A DNA stretch of 64,000 nt. Origin: an uncultured Paracoccaceae bacterium (GTDB taxonomy: Bacteria > Pseudomonadota > Alphaproteobacteria > Rhodobacterales > Rhodobacteraceae). Below, in pieces: positions 15,563 through 24,155 of this stretch; positions within the stretch are counted from its first letter, which is position 1, and every line of letters starts with the position of its first letter. The position numbers were made by a program, and so were the translations under genes. The DNA lies in assembly GCA_938049225.1 (NCBI GenBank), contig CALICM010000038.1, positions 41,262-105,261 on the forward strand. Reading direction: 5' to 3'. A model generated the notes under the pieces. It was given only the letters and a program-made list of their open reading frames with translations, ran no database searches and was not told the DNA's origin.

Positions 15563-16444
15563 CTAGGCTAAGGCCAGCATTGCCGCCCCGTTACCGGTCG
15601 CACCCTCAAGCTGACGACGCATTTTCTTCAAGGCCTGAGCCTCGAGTTGACGGATCCGCTCTTTGGATAGGCCAAGTTCGTCACCCAAACTCTCGAGCGT
15701 GCGGGGCTCGTCGCGCAGTTTTCGCTCCACAATGATCATCCGCTCGCGTGCGTTCAGCGATACCATTGCATCCGTCAACCACTTCCGCGCCGTTTCCATG
15801 TCGCGGCTATGTTCGACCATATGTTCGGCCTGAGGTCCATCGTCCTCGATGGTTTCGACCCATTCGCGGCCCTCTTCGCCCGCCTGCTGGGCGTTCAAAG
15901 AAAAGTCAGAGCCCGCGAGCCGCGCGTCCATCATCTCGACGTCTCGAAGGGGGACACCAACCTCGATGGCGATCTTCTCTCGCAGGGATTGGCCGTCAAT
16001 TTTATCGCCCGCCGCGCCGGCCTCACGCTCAAACTTGGCGCGTACACGCCGCAAGTTGAAAAACAGTGCCTTTTGCGACGACGTGGACCCGGTTCGAACC
16101 ATGGACCAGTTCCGCATCACATAATCTTGGATCGAGGCTTTGATCCACCAGACCGCATAGGTCGAAAAGCGCACACCGCGATCTGGGTCGAACTTCTCGG
16201 CGGCTTTCATGAGGCCCACACTTGCCTCTTGCACAAGGTCTGGCATTGGCGCGCCATAGCGGCGATATTTCGAAGCCATCGACACCGCCAGTCGCATGTA
16301 GGCGTTCACCAATCGATGCAGCGAGCGTTCGCATCCGTCGTCGCGCCAAGCGCGCGCCAGGGTAAGCTCAGTTTCGGCATCCAGCATCTCGGCGGACATG
16401 GCCTGCCGGGTGACGGTTCTAACCCCTGTTGTATCGTAGTTCAT
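15563..16444 (-). CDS. rpoH: RNA polymerase sigma-32 family factor RpoH
   Basis: A 293-residue heat-shock sigma factor. Region 2 carries NAYMRLAVSMASKYRRYG, PDLVQEASVGLMKAAEKFDP and FSTYAVWWIKASIQDYVMRNWSMV. The RpoH box QKALFFNLRRVR follows, then region 4 with LGLSKERIRQLEAQALKKMR. It directs transcription of chaperone and protease genes. The ATG at 16444 has GGGAGG five bases upstream. Rhodobacteraceae often carry two rpoH paralogues and I cannot tell from this one sequence which it is. A matching sigma-32 promoter precedes hsp20 at 20619 in this window. Confidence 0.95.
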   Translation of the reverse strand: MNYDTTGVRTVTRQAMSAEMLDAETELTLARAWRDDGCERSLHRLVNAYMRLAVSMASKYRRYGAPMPDLVQEASVGLMKAAEKFDPDRGVRFSTYAVWWIKASIQDYVMRNWSMVRTGSTSSQKALFFNLRRVRAKFEREAGAAGDKIDGQSLREKIAIEVGVPLRDVEMMDARLAGSDFSLNAQQAGEEGREWVETIEDDGPQAEHMVEHSRDMETARKWLTDAMVSLNARERMIIVERKLRDEPRTLESLGDELGLSKERIRQLEAQALKKMRRQLEGATGNGAAMLALA

Positions 16445-16659
16445 GCAGCCCTCCCAGGGTAATAACAGCAGTCTACGGTGTTCTTAAAGAGGGGGTACGC
16501 GGGGTGTTCCGTGGTGGATCACCGTTGGTTAGAAAAAATTTACTAATCCACGTAAACAATTTGTTTCTAAATTGGAAACAAATGGAAGGGATCACAAAAG
16601 GTCATTGGACGGCGCCGGGTTTGGGCCTTCAGAGTGGGCGAAACGACAGAGGTTTCACG

Positions 16660-17538
16660 ATGACATATGAATTGGCGATTGGGGACCGCAGTTACTCGAG
16701 TTGGTCCTTGCGCGGATGGTTACTGTTCGACGCATTCGATCTACCGGTGAAATCGCGCCTGGCCGTGATGCGTACCGAAGCCTTTCCAACTTTGCTGGCG
16801 GATTTTCCCGGGGCGCGGACTGTGCCCGCGCTGAAAACAGATGGTGTGTCGCTGTGGGACAGCCTGGCTATTGCCGAGACCCTGGCCGAGCGTCACCCGG
16901 ACGCGGGGCATTGGCCAGTGGATCCCGCCGACCGGGCGTTGGCGCGCAGTTTGACGGCGGAAATGCATTCGGGGTTTGCGGCCTTGCGGCAGGTGTGCCC
17001 GATGAATTTGCGCCACGGCTTCGCCGGTTTTGCCCCGGGTGCGGATGTTTTGGCGGATCTTGAGCGACTGTATGATCTTTGGGCCATGGCGCGCGCGCGT
17101 GGGCACGATGGCCCTTGGTTGTTTGGGAGTTACTCGGCTGTGGATGCCTTCTTTGCCCCGGTGGCCGCACGGATCGCAGGCTATGGCCTGCCGGTTTTGG
17201 GGGCAGATGCGGAGTATGTCGCGGCCCATTTGGCCCAGAACGGATTTCGGCGATGGCGCGCGATGGGCCAGGCGAACCCTCATATCCAAACGCAATACGA
17301 CAATGACTTAGAGCAGGTGGCCTGGCCAGGACCGACGCCCTTGCTGGCCGAAGCAGTGACAGGTGAAACGCCCCTAAATGATACTTGTCCTTATTCCGGT
17401 TTGCCAGTGGCCTCCGAGGGGCTCGCACGGATCGACGGGCGGGTCTATGGCTTTTGCAACACATTCTGCCGCGACAAATCCGTCGCTGATGCCCAGGCAT
17501 GGCCCGCGCTTGTTGACCTGATGGCGCGACACGACTGA
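16660..17538 (+). CDS. Glutathione S-transferase with C-terminal Cys-containing extension
   Basis: A 292-residue GST-like protein. The N-terminal thioredoxin-fold half begins MTYELAIGDRSYSSWSLRGWLL, with the glutathione-site Ser cluster and the VPALKTDGVSLWDSLAIAETL loop. A helical C-terminal GST domain follows. From residue 243 there is an extra ~50-residue module, CPYSGLPV...GFCNTFCRDK (Cys243, Cys266, Cys270), resembling a small metal-binding YHS/TRASH-like unit. The start at 16660 is chosen because it gives the family N-terminus and follows an AGAGG site; the frame is open to 16429 but that part is not GST-like. Confidence 0.85.
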   Translation: MTYELAIGDRSYSSWSLRGWLLFDAFDLPVKSRLAVMRTEAFPTLLADFPGARTVPALKTDGVSLWDSLAIAETLAERHPDAGHWPVDPADRALARSLTAEMHSGFAALRQVCPMNLRHGFAGFAPGADVLADLERLYDLWAMARARGHDGPWLFGSYSAVDAFFAPVAARIAGYGLPVLGADAEYVAAHLAQNGFRRWRAMGQANPHIQTQYDNDLEQVAWPGPTPLLAEAVTGETPLNDTCPYSGLPVASEGLARIDGRVYGFCNTFCRDKSVADAQAWPALVDLMARHD

Positions 17539-17599
17539 CGGGCGTGTTAAACACAAATTAACCAACCCGGCGCTTCCTGTCCGCGAAGGAGGCATTGGG

Positions 17600-19147
17600 A
17601 TGATTGCCCGATCCTACACTGTTGCGTTCCAAGGAATGGAGGCGCGGCGGGTCGAGGTGCAATGCGCCATCGCCCCCGGCCTGCCTGGCTTTGCCATTGT
17701 GGGGCTGCCTGACAAGGCTGTCTCCGAGGCGCGTGACCGTGTGCGGGCGGCATTGGCCGAGATGGGGCTAGCACTGCCGTCGCGCAAAATCACGGTGAAC
17801 CTATCGCCCGCCGATCTGCCCAAAGAGGGGTCGCATTTCGATCTGCCGATTGCTTTGGCGATCCTGGCTGCCATGGATGTTTTGCCACGCGAAGAGGTTG
17901 CGCAGTATTGGGCAATGGGCGAATTGTCATTGGATGGCTCGCTCATCGCGGTGGTCGGCGCGCTGCCTGCGGCCCTGGCCGCTGGGGCGGATGATTGTGG
18001 GTTGATCTGCCCGCAAAGCAGCGGGGCCGAGGCCGCTTGGGTCGAAAGCGTCGAGGTGATCGCGCCACCGGATCTGCTGTCCACCATCAACCACTTCACC
18101 GGCAAAGGCACCCTGGCCCCCGCGCAACCGGGCGAGGTGCCGGGCCCGGCGGGCGTACCAGATCTGTCTGATGTGCGGGGCCAGGAAAAGGCCCGCCGGG
18201 CGTTAGAGATCGCCGCGGCGGGGCGGCACCATTTGTTCATGGTCGGCCCGCCGGGGGCTGGAAAATCCATGCTCGCCGCGCGCCTGCCCGGCATTTTGCC
18301 GCCGCTGGACGCGGGCGAAGCCCTTGAAACCTCGATGATCCATTCGCTGTGCGGCCTGCTGAGCGCTGGCGGGATCAGCCGCGAGCGGCCCTACCGGGCG
18401 CCGCATCACACGGCCTCGATGGCGGCCGTGGTCGGCGGCGGACGGGGGGCGAAACCGGGCGAGATCAGCCTGGCGCACCATGGGGTGTTGTTTCTGGACG
18501 AGCTGCCCGAGTTTCCCCGCGGTGTGCTGGAAACCCTGCGCCAACCGATCGAGACGGGGGATGTGATCGTAGCCCGGGCCAATGCGCATGTGCGCTATCC
18601 TTGCCGCTTTATGCTGATCGCCGCGGCCAATCCCTGCCGCTGCGGCTATCTGACGGATCCAGCCCGGGCGTGTGGACGCGCGCCGGGCTGTGGGGCTGAC
18701 TATTTGGGCCGGGTCTCGGGGCCATTGCTGGATCGGTTCGACTTGCGGATCGAGGTCCCGCCGGTGCGGATTTCCGAGGTTGCGGATGCGGTGCCCGGCG
18801 AAGCCTCGGCCGTGGTGGCGGCCCGGGTCGCGGTCGCGCGGGAGCGGCAAGCCGCGCGGTACAGCGACGCCGAGGGCGTGCGCGTGAACGCGGATGCTGG
18901 GGGTGACATGCTGACGGCACTTTCGGCCCTGGCGCCTGAGGCGCGCGATCTGATCGACCAAGCCGCCGAGCGGTTTGGGATGAGCGCGCGTGGCTATCAC
19001 CGAGTGATCCGCGTGGCACGGACCATTGCCGACTTGGACGATCAGGACAGCGTCGGCCGCGCCCATGTGGCCGAGGCGATAAGCTATCGCCTGATCGCCG
19101 AAGATCGACGCCCGGCGGCGGTATCGACGGCAATAGCAGGCACATAG
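17600..19147 (+). CDS. comM: YifB/ComM family Mg-chelatase-like AAA+ ATPase
   Basis: A 515-residue protein of the ComM family, a hexameric helicase that promotes branch migration during natural transformation in the organisms where it has been studied. The N-terminal ChlI-like domain contains GLPGFAIVGLPDKAVSEARDRVRAAL. The AAA+ core has Walker A VGPPGAGKSM near 215, Walker B LFLDELPEF near 302, the cysteine-rich insert NPCRCGYLTDP and the sensor region DRFDLRIEVP. The C-terminal lid includes RGYHRVIRVARTIADL. A strong AAGGAGG ribosome site precedes the ATG. Confidence 0.92.
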   Translation: MIARSYTVAFQGMEARRVEVQCAIAPGLPGFAIVGLPDKAVSEARDRVRAALAEMGLALPSRKITVNLSPADLPKEGSHFDLPIALAILAAMDVLPREEVAQYWAMGELSLDGSLIAVVGALPAALAAGADDCGLICPQSSGAEAAWVESVEVIAPPDLLSTINHFTGKGTLAPAQPGEVPGPAGVPDLSDVRGQEKARRALEIAAAGRHHLFMVGPPGAGKSMLAARLPGILPPLDAGEALETSMIHSLCGLLSAGGISRERPYRAPHHTASMAAVVGGGRGAKPGEISLAHHGVLFLDELPEFPRGVLETLRQPIETGDVIVARANAHVRYPCRFMLIAAANPCRCGYLTDPARACGRAPGCGADYLGRVSGPLLDRFDLRIEVPPVRISEVADAVPGEASAVVAARVAVARERQAARYSDAEGVRVNADAGGDMLTALSALAPEARDLIDQAAERFGMSARGYHRVIRVARTIADLDDQDSVGRAHVAEAISYRLIAEDRRPAAVSTAIAGT

Positions 19148-19288
19148 CGGCACGATCTGGGAACAAAGGCTACGATCGACGGGGTCGATGCGGGCTGTTC
19201 AGCTGCTTTGCTTGCAGAGCAGTCAGATCAGACGCGATTTAGCGCGTCTTTCGAACGCGGGCGCCATTGTGGATCAAGCTTCTCTCGC

Positions 19289-19315
19289 AGCGGAGTTGCA
19301 TTTCACAACTCCGCT
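19289..19315. terminator. Perfect 10-bp hairpin between convergent genes
   Basis: AGCGGAGTTG (19289-19298) and CAACTCCGCT (19306-19315) form a perfect stem with a seven-base loop. It sits in the 249-base gap between the convergent comM and acidic-protein genes. Only a short pyrimidine run (CCTTT) follows on the plus side, so it may be a weak terminator for either strand. I see no gene in the rest of the gap. Confidence 0.5.
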
Positions 19316-19396
19316 CCTTTGGTCGGTGAAATTTGGCGCAGCGCCGGGTGATACGTTCCTATGATGTTTGCGAGACGAAATGGAAAACCACTCGGA

Positions 19397-20317
19397 TCAC
19401 TGAATGTTCGCGCGGTTGCCTGCAATGAACTCTTCGAAACCGAAGGTCAGGAAGTGGTTCAGCAACGACCCTTCGTCCGTGCCGAAGGCGGCCGCCAAAT
19501 CCTCGTTCCCTTCTGCCGAGGCATAGGCCTGTGCTTCGAAAACCGTTACTGCGCCTTCGGTCACGTCGGCGATGACGGCATTTGCAGCAGCCTGAAACGC
19601 CGCGACTTGATCTGGGGGTGCGGCGCCATCGGAAGCCTCGGTCAGGGTGATTGTCGCACTGCTCCTTGTGCTTTCGATGCGTTCCCCTTCGAAAAGATAT
19701 GTATTGCCCGTATTTTCGTCGACGAACGAAAATGTTCCGATACCGGATGACTGATACTCCGCTAGAGCATCTTCGCCGCCAAAAATTGTCAAATCGACCT
19801 CTCTGCCCTGGAAAATCGCTTTGGCCTGTCCATCGTTCCGACCGTCCGAAATGGCGACAAGGCCGCTTTCCGCCAGGGCGAGGCCGCTGTTCACTGCGGT
19901 CTCGCTTTCGGCCACAGCCACTGGGAATGGGTCGCCTGTTGGCTGGAAATCTATTACCTCCGGCACCCCCCGGCCAATGTTGAATTCATTCAAACTTTCA
20001 CCGGACGGACGACGCGCGACAATTGTAGGAAAACCCGTTTGCGCCTGGGTGATCCCATCCTCCGAAGGAATAAGTCTGGCGTTGACTCGTTGGCCATTCA
20101 CATAGACAAAACCGATTTCCTCGACGATGCTGTCAAGAAACACCGGGACTTCGTTCCCGGACGCGACCTCAGCCTCCGGGATTAATGCGGCTGCAGCGCC
20201 TGTAATGTCTGCTCTGGGAGTCTCTAAACCATCCAGGATAGCCTGATCTAATTCCAAGGGCGTCGGCAGAGCGATTGTTGGGGCCTCCGCCAAAGCTGCT
20301 TGATTCACGTTTTCCAT
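19397..20317 (-). CDS. Acidic protein of unknown function with C-terminal 'HFLTFGFEE' motif
   Basis: A 306-residue acidic protein lacking a classical signal peptide, lysine-poor and rich in Ala, Glu and Gly. Residues about 60-240 look beta-rich. The C-terminus reads DLAAAFGTDEGSLLNHFLTFGFEE, resembling the short repeated motif found in large RTX-like and cadherin-like secreted bacterial proteins (aFG...HY...G..EgR), here present once. Export through a type I route is possible but unproven. The ATG at 20317 follows AGGAG; a TTG lies one codon upstream. It is a lone gene with gaps on both sides. Confidence 0.6.
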   Translation of the reverse strand: MENVNQAALAEAPTIALPTPLELDQAILDGLETPRADITGAAAALIPEAEVASGNEVPVFLDSIVEEIGFVYVNGQRVNARLIPSEDGITQAQTGFPTIVARRPSGESLNEFNIGRGVPEVIDFQPTGDPFPVAVAESETAVNSGLALAESGLVAISDGRNDGQAKAIFQGREVDLTIFGGEDALAEYQSSGIGTFSFVDENTGNTYLFEGERIESTRSSATITLTEASDGAAPPDQVAAFQAAANAVIADVTEGAVTVFEAQAYASAEGNEDLAAAFGTDEGSLLNHFLTFGFEEFIAGNRANIQ

Positions 20318-20618
20318 CAATCGCCACTCCTGCTTCTGGAATTCCTTCAGCAGCAGGATGCCATCAACGTCTGGACTTTTGCATAGTGTTCATTTGAGTT
20401 GTTCTACGTCCTTACGTATGTCGTTGCGTTAAACCGGTTGAGGGCTCAACAAACCCAAGTTGCCCTTTTGATTCACCAAAGTATTCGCCGCAAATCTCGG
20501 ACGGTCCGCAATGTCGCCCAAACCACCCAGACTGCGTGGTGCAGTCTTGCCAACGGTGGATTTCTCTCGTCATTAGCGTCGATCTGGGTTGCTTCACATT
20601 GCAACTTGTCAGCGGGAT

Positions 20619-20648
20619 CTTGACGCCCGAAATGTCCCTCCCCATTTA
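20619..20648 (+). promoter_or_regulatory. Sigma-32 (RpoH) type promoter of hsp20
   Basis: CTTGAC at 20619-20624 and CCCCATTTA at 20640-20648, separated by 15 bases, match the heat-shock sigma consensus (CTTGAA, spacer 13-17, CCCCATNTA). Transcription would begin near 20655, about 97 bases before the hsp20 ATG. The rest of the 434-base gap upstream, from 20318, shows no gene I can support. Confidence 0.8.
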
Positions 20649-20655
20649 ACCAATG

Positions 20656-20751
20656 GCGGATGCCAAGCCGGGTCCGGCGGACCGAAAACCCAAGGGCCTG
20701 TCCATGGTGGAGGGCCCGCACATCGTATCGCTTCTTAAGGAGGATGCACTC
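20656..20751 (+). promoter_or_regulatory. ROSE-like RNA thermometer in hsp20 leader
   Basis: The leader RNA can fold into successive hairpins: GGTCC/GGACC, then GGGCC/GGCCC with TCCA/TGGA inside, then a Shine-Dalgarno-masking hairpin at 20725-20747. In the last, GTATC pairs with GATGC and CTTC pairs with GGAG around a TTAA loop, with one unpaired G (20730). The 5' side contains TCGCT (20728-20732), fitting the U(U/C)GCU signature of ROSE elements. The AAGGAGG site lies inside the stem. This is the classic design for heat-induced translation of small heat-shock genes in alphaproteobacteria. Confidence 0.78.
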
Positions 20752-21201
20752 ATGCGTACTTATGATTTTTCCCCACTTTATCGCTCAACCGTTGGCTTTG
20801 ACCGTTTGGCCGGTCTTTTGGACAATGTCCTGACCAACGATGTCAGCACGCAAAGCTACCCACCCTATAACATCGAGAAAACGGGCGAGGACGCTTACCG
20901 CATCACCGTGGCTGTTGCAGGATTTACCGATGACGAGTTGACCATCGAGGCCAAGGACAGCCAGTTGGTCATCGCAGGTAAGAAGGCCGCTGACGAGGAC
21001 GAGGCGACTTATCTGCACCGGGGCATCGCGACCCGCGCGTTTGAGCGCCGGTTCCAATTGGCCGATCACGTGCGCGCCACTGCGGCTGTCACGGAAAATG
21101 GCTTGCTGCATGTCGATCTGGTGCGCGAAGTGCCCGAGGCGCTGAAACCGCGCAAAATCGCCATCGGCGCTGCACCTGCGCTTGAAGGTGCGGTCAACTG
21201 A
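20752..21201 (+). CDS. Small heat-shock protein, Hsp20/IbpA family
   Basis: A 149-residue alpha-crystallin chaperone that holds unfolding proteins without ATP. The N-terminus, MRTYDFSPLYRSTVGFDRL, is typical of the IbpA-like class. The crystallin domain runs from about residue 38 (PPYNIEKTGEDAYRITVAVAGF) to ENGLLHVDLVREVPE, with the YLHRGIATRAFERRFQLADHV core. The ATG at 20752 is set by the AAGGAGG nine bases upstream; the frame is open further up but that stretch is the regulatory leader. It is expressed from a sigma-32 promoter through an RNA thermometer. Confidence 0.95.
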   Translation: MRTYDFSPLYRSTVGFDRLAGLLDNVLTNDVSTQSYPPYNIEKTGEDAYRITVAVAGFTDDELTIEAKDSQLVIAGKKAADEDEATYLHRGIATRAFERRFQLADHVRATAAVTENGLLHVDLVREVPEALKPRKIAIGAAPALEGAVN

Positions 21202-21230
21202 TCGACAGCTAACCCGCTTGTGACACCTGG

Positions 21231-21262
21231 GTCCGCCATTTTTGGCGGGCCTTTTGTGTTTT
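21231..21262 (+). terminator. Intrinsic terminator of hsp20
   Basis: GTCCGCC (21231-21237) and GGCGGGC (21244-21250) form a stem with one G-U pair and a loop ATTTTT, followed by CTTTTGTGTTTT. It lies 30 bases after the hsp20 stop. Confidence 0.8.
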
Positions 21263-21303
21263 AGGCGCTAAGATCCCTTGGGAAATCAATCAAGGGGGAC
21301 CTT

Positions 21304-21726
21304 ATGAAATACACAATTGCATGCGCCGCTACTGCTTTTCTGATGGCGCTTGGGGCACAGGCGGGCGAGACGCCCTCGGTCGAGGGGGCCGAGGTTTATT
21401 TCATCGGGCTTGAGGATGGCGCGACCCTCCAAAGCCCGGTGACGCTGCTTTTTGGGCTGAACGGCATGGGTGTGGCCCCAGCTGGCACAGATGTAGACGA
21501 CACCGGACACCATCATCTGCTGATCAACACGCCAGTGTCGGACTTGAACTTGGATGAACCGATGCCAGCGAGCGACGGTTTGATCCATTTCGGCGGTGGT
21601 CAGACGCAGGCAACATTGGATCTGCCCGCAGGCACGCATACGATTCAACTGGTGTTGGGCGATCTTTCGCATATCCCCCATGATCCGCCGGTGATGTCAG
21701 AGGTTCTCACGATCACGGTGGAGTAA
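21304..21726 (+). CDS. DUF4399 exported protein
   Basis: A 140-residue periplasmic protein with signal peptide MKYTIACAATAFLMALGAQA. The DUF4399 signature is present: LLFGLNGMGVAPAG, DTGHHHLLIN, HFGGGQTQATLDLPAG and a closing HTIQLVLGDLSHIPHDPPV. The histidine cluster suggests metal binding, but the family has no established function that I know of. It has a good ribosome site (GGGGG) and is a single gene between the hsp20 terminator and the intergenic repeat at 21774. Confidence 0.85.
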   Translation: MKYTIACAATAFLMALGAQAGETPSVEGAEVYFIGLEDGATLQSPVTLLFGLNGMGVAPAGTDVDDTGHHHLLINTPVSDLNLDEPMPASDGLIHFGGGQTQATLDLPAGTHTIQLVLGDLSHIPHDPPVMSEVLTITVE

Positions 21727-21773
21727 CTCCTGCCCGACCGAGCGCTGTTTGGCAGCGTTCGGAGCCTCCGGCG

Positions 21774-21793
21774 GGGATATTTTGGGGACAAAG
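21774..21793 (+). repeat. 20-bp intergenic repeat, copy 1
   Basis: GGGATATTTTGGGGACAAAG here matches, with one mismatch, the reverse complement of 56558-56577. It follows GCCTCCGGCG, forming a GC-rich to T-rich structure 47 bases after the DUF4399 stop. It may be a terminator-associated family repeat. Confidence 0.55.
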
Positions 21794-21939
21794 TGGTCTG
21801 AGCCGGGCAGTAATACGCCGCAAGTGGCGCATGCGGATATCGGTCGATAATAGGGCCTGACCAACGCCACGATCCGGCATCGACGGGGGCGAAGGAACCC
21901 GCTAAGACGGGGCGTTGCGCGGATCTTGGGAGGTTGTCG

Positions 21940-23160
21940 ATGGTCTCGGACATGCTTAACTCGTATCGGACTGGCCCCGACGAGCGGGGACGGTTCGGGA
22001 ATTTTGGCGGGCGGTTTGTGTCCGAGACTCTGATGCCGCTGATCCTTGAGTTGGAGCGGCGGTACGAACACGCCAAAACCGATGCGAGCTTCTGGGCCGA
22101 GATGGATCATCTGTGGGCCCATTACGTGGGCCGACCCAGCCCGCTGTATTTCGCCGAGCGGCTGACCGAACGCCTGGGCGGGGCCAAGGTTTACCTTAAG
22201 CGCGACGAGTTGAACCACACCGGCGCCCATAAGATCAACAATGTGCTGGGGCAGATTATATTGGCCCGGCGCATGGGCAAGACCCGGATCATTGCCGAGA
22301 CCGGGGCGGGTCAGCACGGCGTAGCAACCGCGACGGTCTGTGCGAAGTTCGGATTGAAATGCGTGGTCTTCATGGGAGCCACGGATGTTGAGCGGCAGGC
22401 ACCCAACGTATTCCGCATGAAGCTGCTGGGGGCCGAGGTGGTTCCGGTGACCAGCGGCCGCGCCACATTAAAGGATGCGATGAACGAGGCGCTGCGCGAT
22501 TGGGTTACCAATGTCGCAGATACATTCTATTGCATCGGGACGGTGGCGGGACCGCATCCCTATCCGGCGATGGTGCGCGACTTTCAGTCGATCATCGGCA
22601 AGGAAACCAAGGAACAGATGCAGGCCGCCGAAGGGCGTTTGCCTGACAGCCTGGTGGCCTGCATTGGCGGCGGGTCGAACGCGATGGGGCTGTTTCATCC
22701 GTTTTTGGACGACAAATCGGTGCGCATTATTGGGGTTGAGGCCGGGGGGCATGGGGTGGACGACCGGATGGAGCATGCGGCCAGCCTGACAGGCGGGCGA
22801 CCGGGGGTGCTGCATGGCAACCGGACCTATCTGCTGCAGGATGGCGACGGGCAGATCATCGAGGGGCATTCGATCAGCGCGGGCTTGGATTATCCAGGCA
22901 TCGGTCCTGAGCACGCCTGGCTGCATGATATGGGCCGGGTGGAATATGTATCGGTGACCGATGCGGAGGCGTTGGAGGCCTTTAAGCTGAGTTGCGAAAC
23001 CGAGGGCATCATTCCCGCGCTAGAGCCCAGCCATGCCCTGGCGCATGTGGCCAAGCTTGCGCCCACACTGCCCGGCGATCATCTGTTGGTGATGAACATG
23101 TGCGGGCGCGGCGACAAGGATATCTTTACGGTGGCCGAGGCGCTTGGGGTGGAGATGTAG
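21940..23160 (+). CDS. trpB: Tryptophan synthase beta subunit
   Basis: The PLP-dependent subunit that condenses indole with serine to give tryptophan (406 residues). PLP-lysine is in [11 protein letters not shown] (Lys98). The catalytic region [13 protein letters not shown], the phosphate-binding loop [10 protein letters not shown] and the C-terminal [14 protein letters not shown] are all present. I take the ATG at 21940, six bases after GGGAGG, over the in-frame TTG at 21934. No trpA or trpF is adjacent in this window; the gene is followed three bases later by a VOC-family gene. Confidence 0.96.
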   Translation: MVSDMLNSYRTGPDERGRFGNFGGRFVSETLMPLILELERRYEHAKTDASFWAEMDHLWAHYVGRPSPLYFAERLTERLGGAKVYLKRDELNHTGAHKINNVLGQIILARRMGKTRIIAETGAGQHGVATATVCAKFGLKCVVFMGATDVERQAPNVFRMKLLGAEVVPVTSGRATLKDAMNEALRDWVTNVADTFYCIGTVAGPHPYPAMVRDFQSIIGKETKEQMQAAEGRLPDSLVACIGGGSNAMGLFHPFLDDKSVRIIGVEAGGHGVDDRMEHAASLTGGRPGVLHGNRTYLLQDGDGQIIEGHSISAGLDYPGIGPEHAWLHDMGRVEYVSVTDAEALEAFKLSCETEGIIPALEPSHALAHVAKLAPTLPGDHLLVMNMCGRGDKDIFTVAEALGVEM

Positions 23161-23163
23161 GGA

Positions 23164-23604
23164 ATGGCGCATTGGCAAGCCCCCGGACGCTCGACCATCG
23201 CCCCGTTTCTTATCGTCAAGGATCCCGAAGCGGTTATCGCCTTTGCGGTACAGGTCTTTGGCGCCGAACTTCCGCATGCGGTGCTTCGCCGGAACGACGG
23301 CAGCCTGTGGAATGCCGAACTGCGCATAGGCGACAGCACGATCATGTTGAGCAGCGGTCAGGGCATGGAATGCAACGGGTTCATCCACGTCTATGTGCCC
23401 GACGCGGACGATTGCTATGCCCGTGCGCTGGAGGCTGGCGCGAAACCGATGATGCCGGTGGAGGATCAGTTCTATGGCGACCGCGCGGGCGGCGTTTCCG
23501 ACAGCCAGGGCAACATCTGGTGGATCGCCACGCACACGCAAACGTTGAGCGAGGCGGAGCTTGACGCCGCCGCCCGGGCCGAGGAGGCGCGGCGCGGAAC
23601 CTGA
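23164..23604 (+). CDS. VOC (glyoxalase/bleomycin-resistance) family protein, PhnB-like
   Basis: A 146-residue vicinal-oxygen-chelate fold protein of the PhnB/YdcJ-like type. It opens APFLIVKDPEAVIAFAVQVFGAE, then ELRIGDSTIMLSSG and the C-terminal half FIHVYVPDADDCYARALEAG and DRAGGVSDSQGNIWWIATH. Substrate cannot be predicted for this family. It starts three bases after trpB and is likely cotranscribed, though a role in tryptophan metabolism is not implied. Confidence 0.8.
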   Translation: MAHWQAPGRSTIAPFLIVKDPEAVIAFAVQVFGAELPHAVLRRNDGSLWNAELRIGDSTIMLSSGQGMECNGFIHVYVPDADDCYARALEAGAKPMMPVEDQFYGDRAGGVSDSQGNIWWIATHTQTLSEAELDAAARAEEARRGT

Positions 23605-23691
23605 CGTTTTCGCTGGACGCGCTGCCCGGAAAGGCGCAAGAGGCCGCCAAAGCTGGCCCATCAGGGCGGCGATTATAAAGGATGTTTCACC

Positions 23692-23979
23692 ATGGCTGAG
23701 TTTCAGATCGGCGATATCGTTGTTCTTTCCTCCGGCTCGATGCGGATGGCCGTCGAAGGCGTGGACGAGGGTGTTGTGCACACCGTTTGGTGCAACGAGG
23801 GTGTGATCGGGCGCGACACGTTTCCCACGGTGTTGGTGCGCAAATGGGAGCACCGCGAAGATGATCGCGGCGGCCGGGGCGACAATCGGGGCCGCCCGCC
23901 TGCAGGCGGCGACAAGCCACGCGGCAAGCCCGGTTGGGACGGAAAACCGCGCGAAAAGAAGTACTTCCGCAAAGACTGA
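23692..23979 (+). CDS. DUF2158-like small protein with RG-rich tail
   Basis: A 95-residue protein. Its N-terminal 55 residues (FQIGDIVVLSSGSMRMAVEGV...VHTVWCNEG) match the YodC/DUF2158 pattern, a small beta-barrel of unknown function. From residue 58 on, the sequence is a basic, disordered Arg-Gly-Asp/Lys-Pro-Gly tail resembling RNA-binding RGG tracts. The ribosome site AAGGATG precedes the ATG. Nucleic-acid binding by the tail is inference. Confidence 0.7.
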   Translation: MAEFQIGDIVVLSSGSMRMAVEGVDEGVVHTVWCNEGVIGRDTFPTVLVRKWEHREDDRGGRGDNRGRPPAGGDKPRGKPGWDGKPREKKYFRKD

Positions 23980-24155
23980 GCGATCGCGGCTGGGTTCATA
24001 CCCAGCGTAAACGCAAGTTTAGGCAGACATATCAATAGTTTGTGGCCAGTGGGCTAAACCCTCGGCCAGTATCCCCCAAATGCTGCGGTGGTCAGTGTGA
24101 CGGCATCGGCACGTGTGCCGACCGTATTGAACACCGTACAAGAAGGGGAACTATC

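Noticed and set aside
16429..16659. Longer N-terminus for the glutathione transferase starting at 16429
   Set aside because: The extra residues are not GST-like and overlap the rpoH promoter region; the ATG at 16660 has a ribosome site and the family N-terminus.
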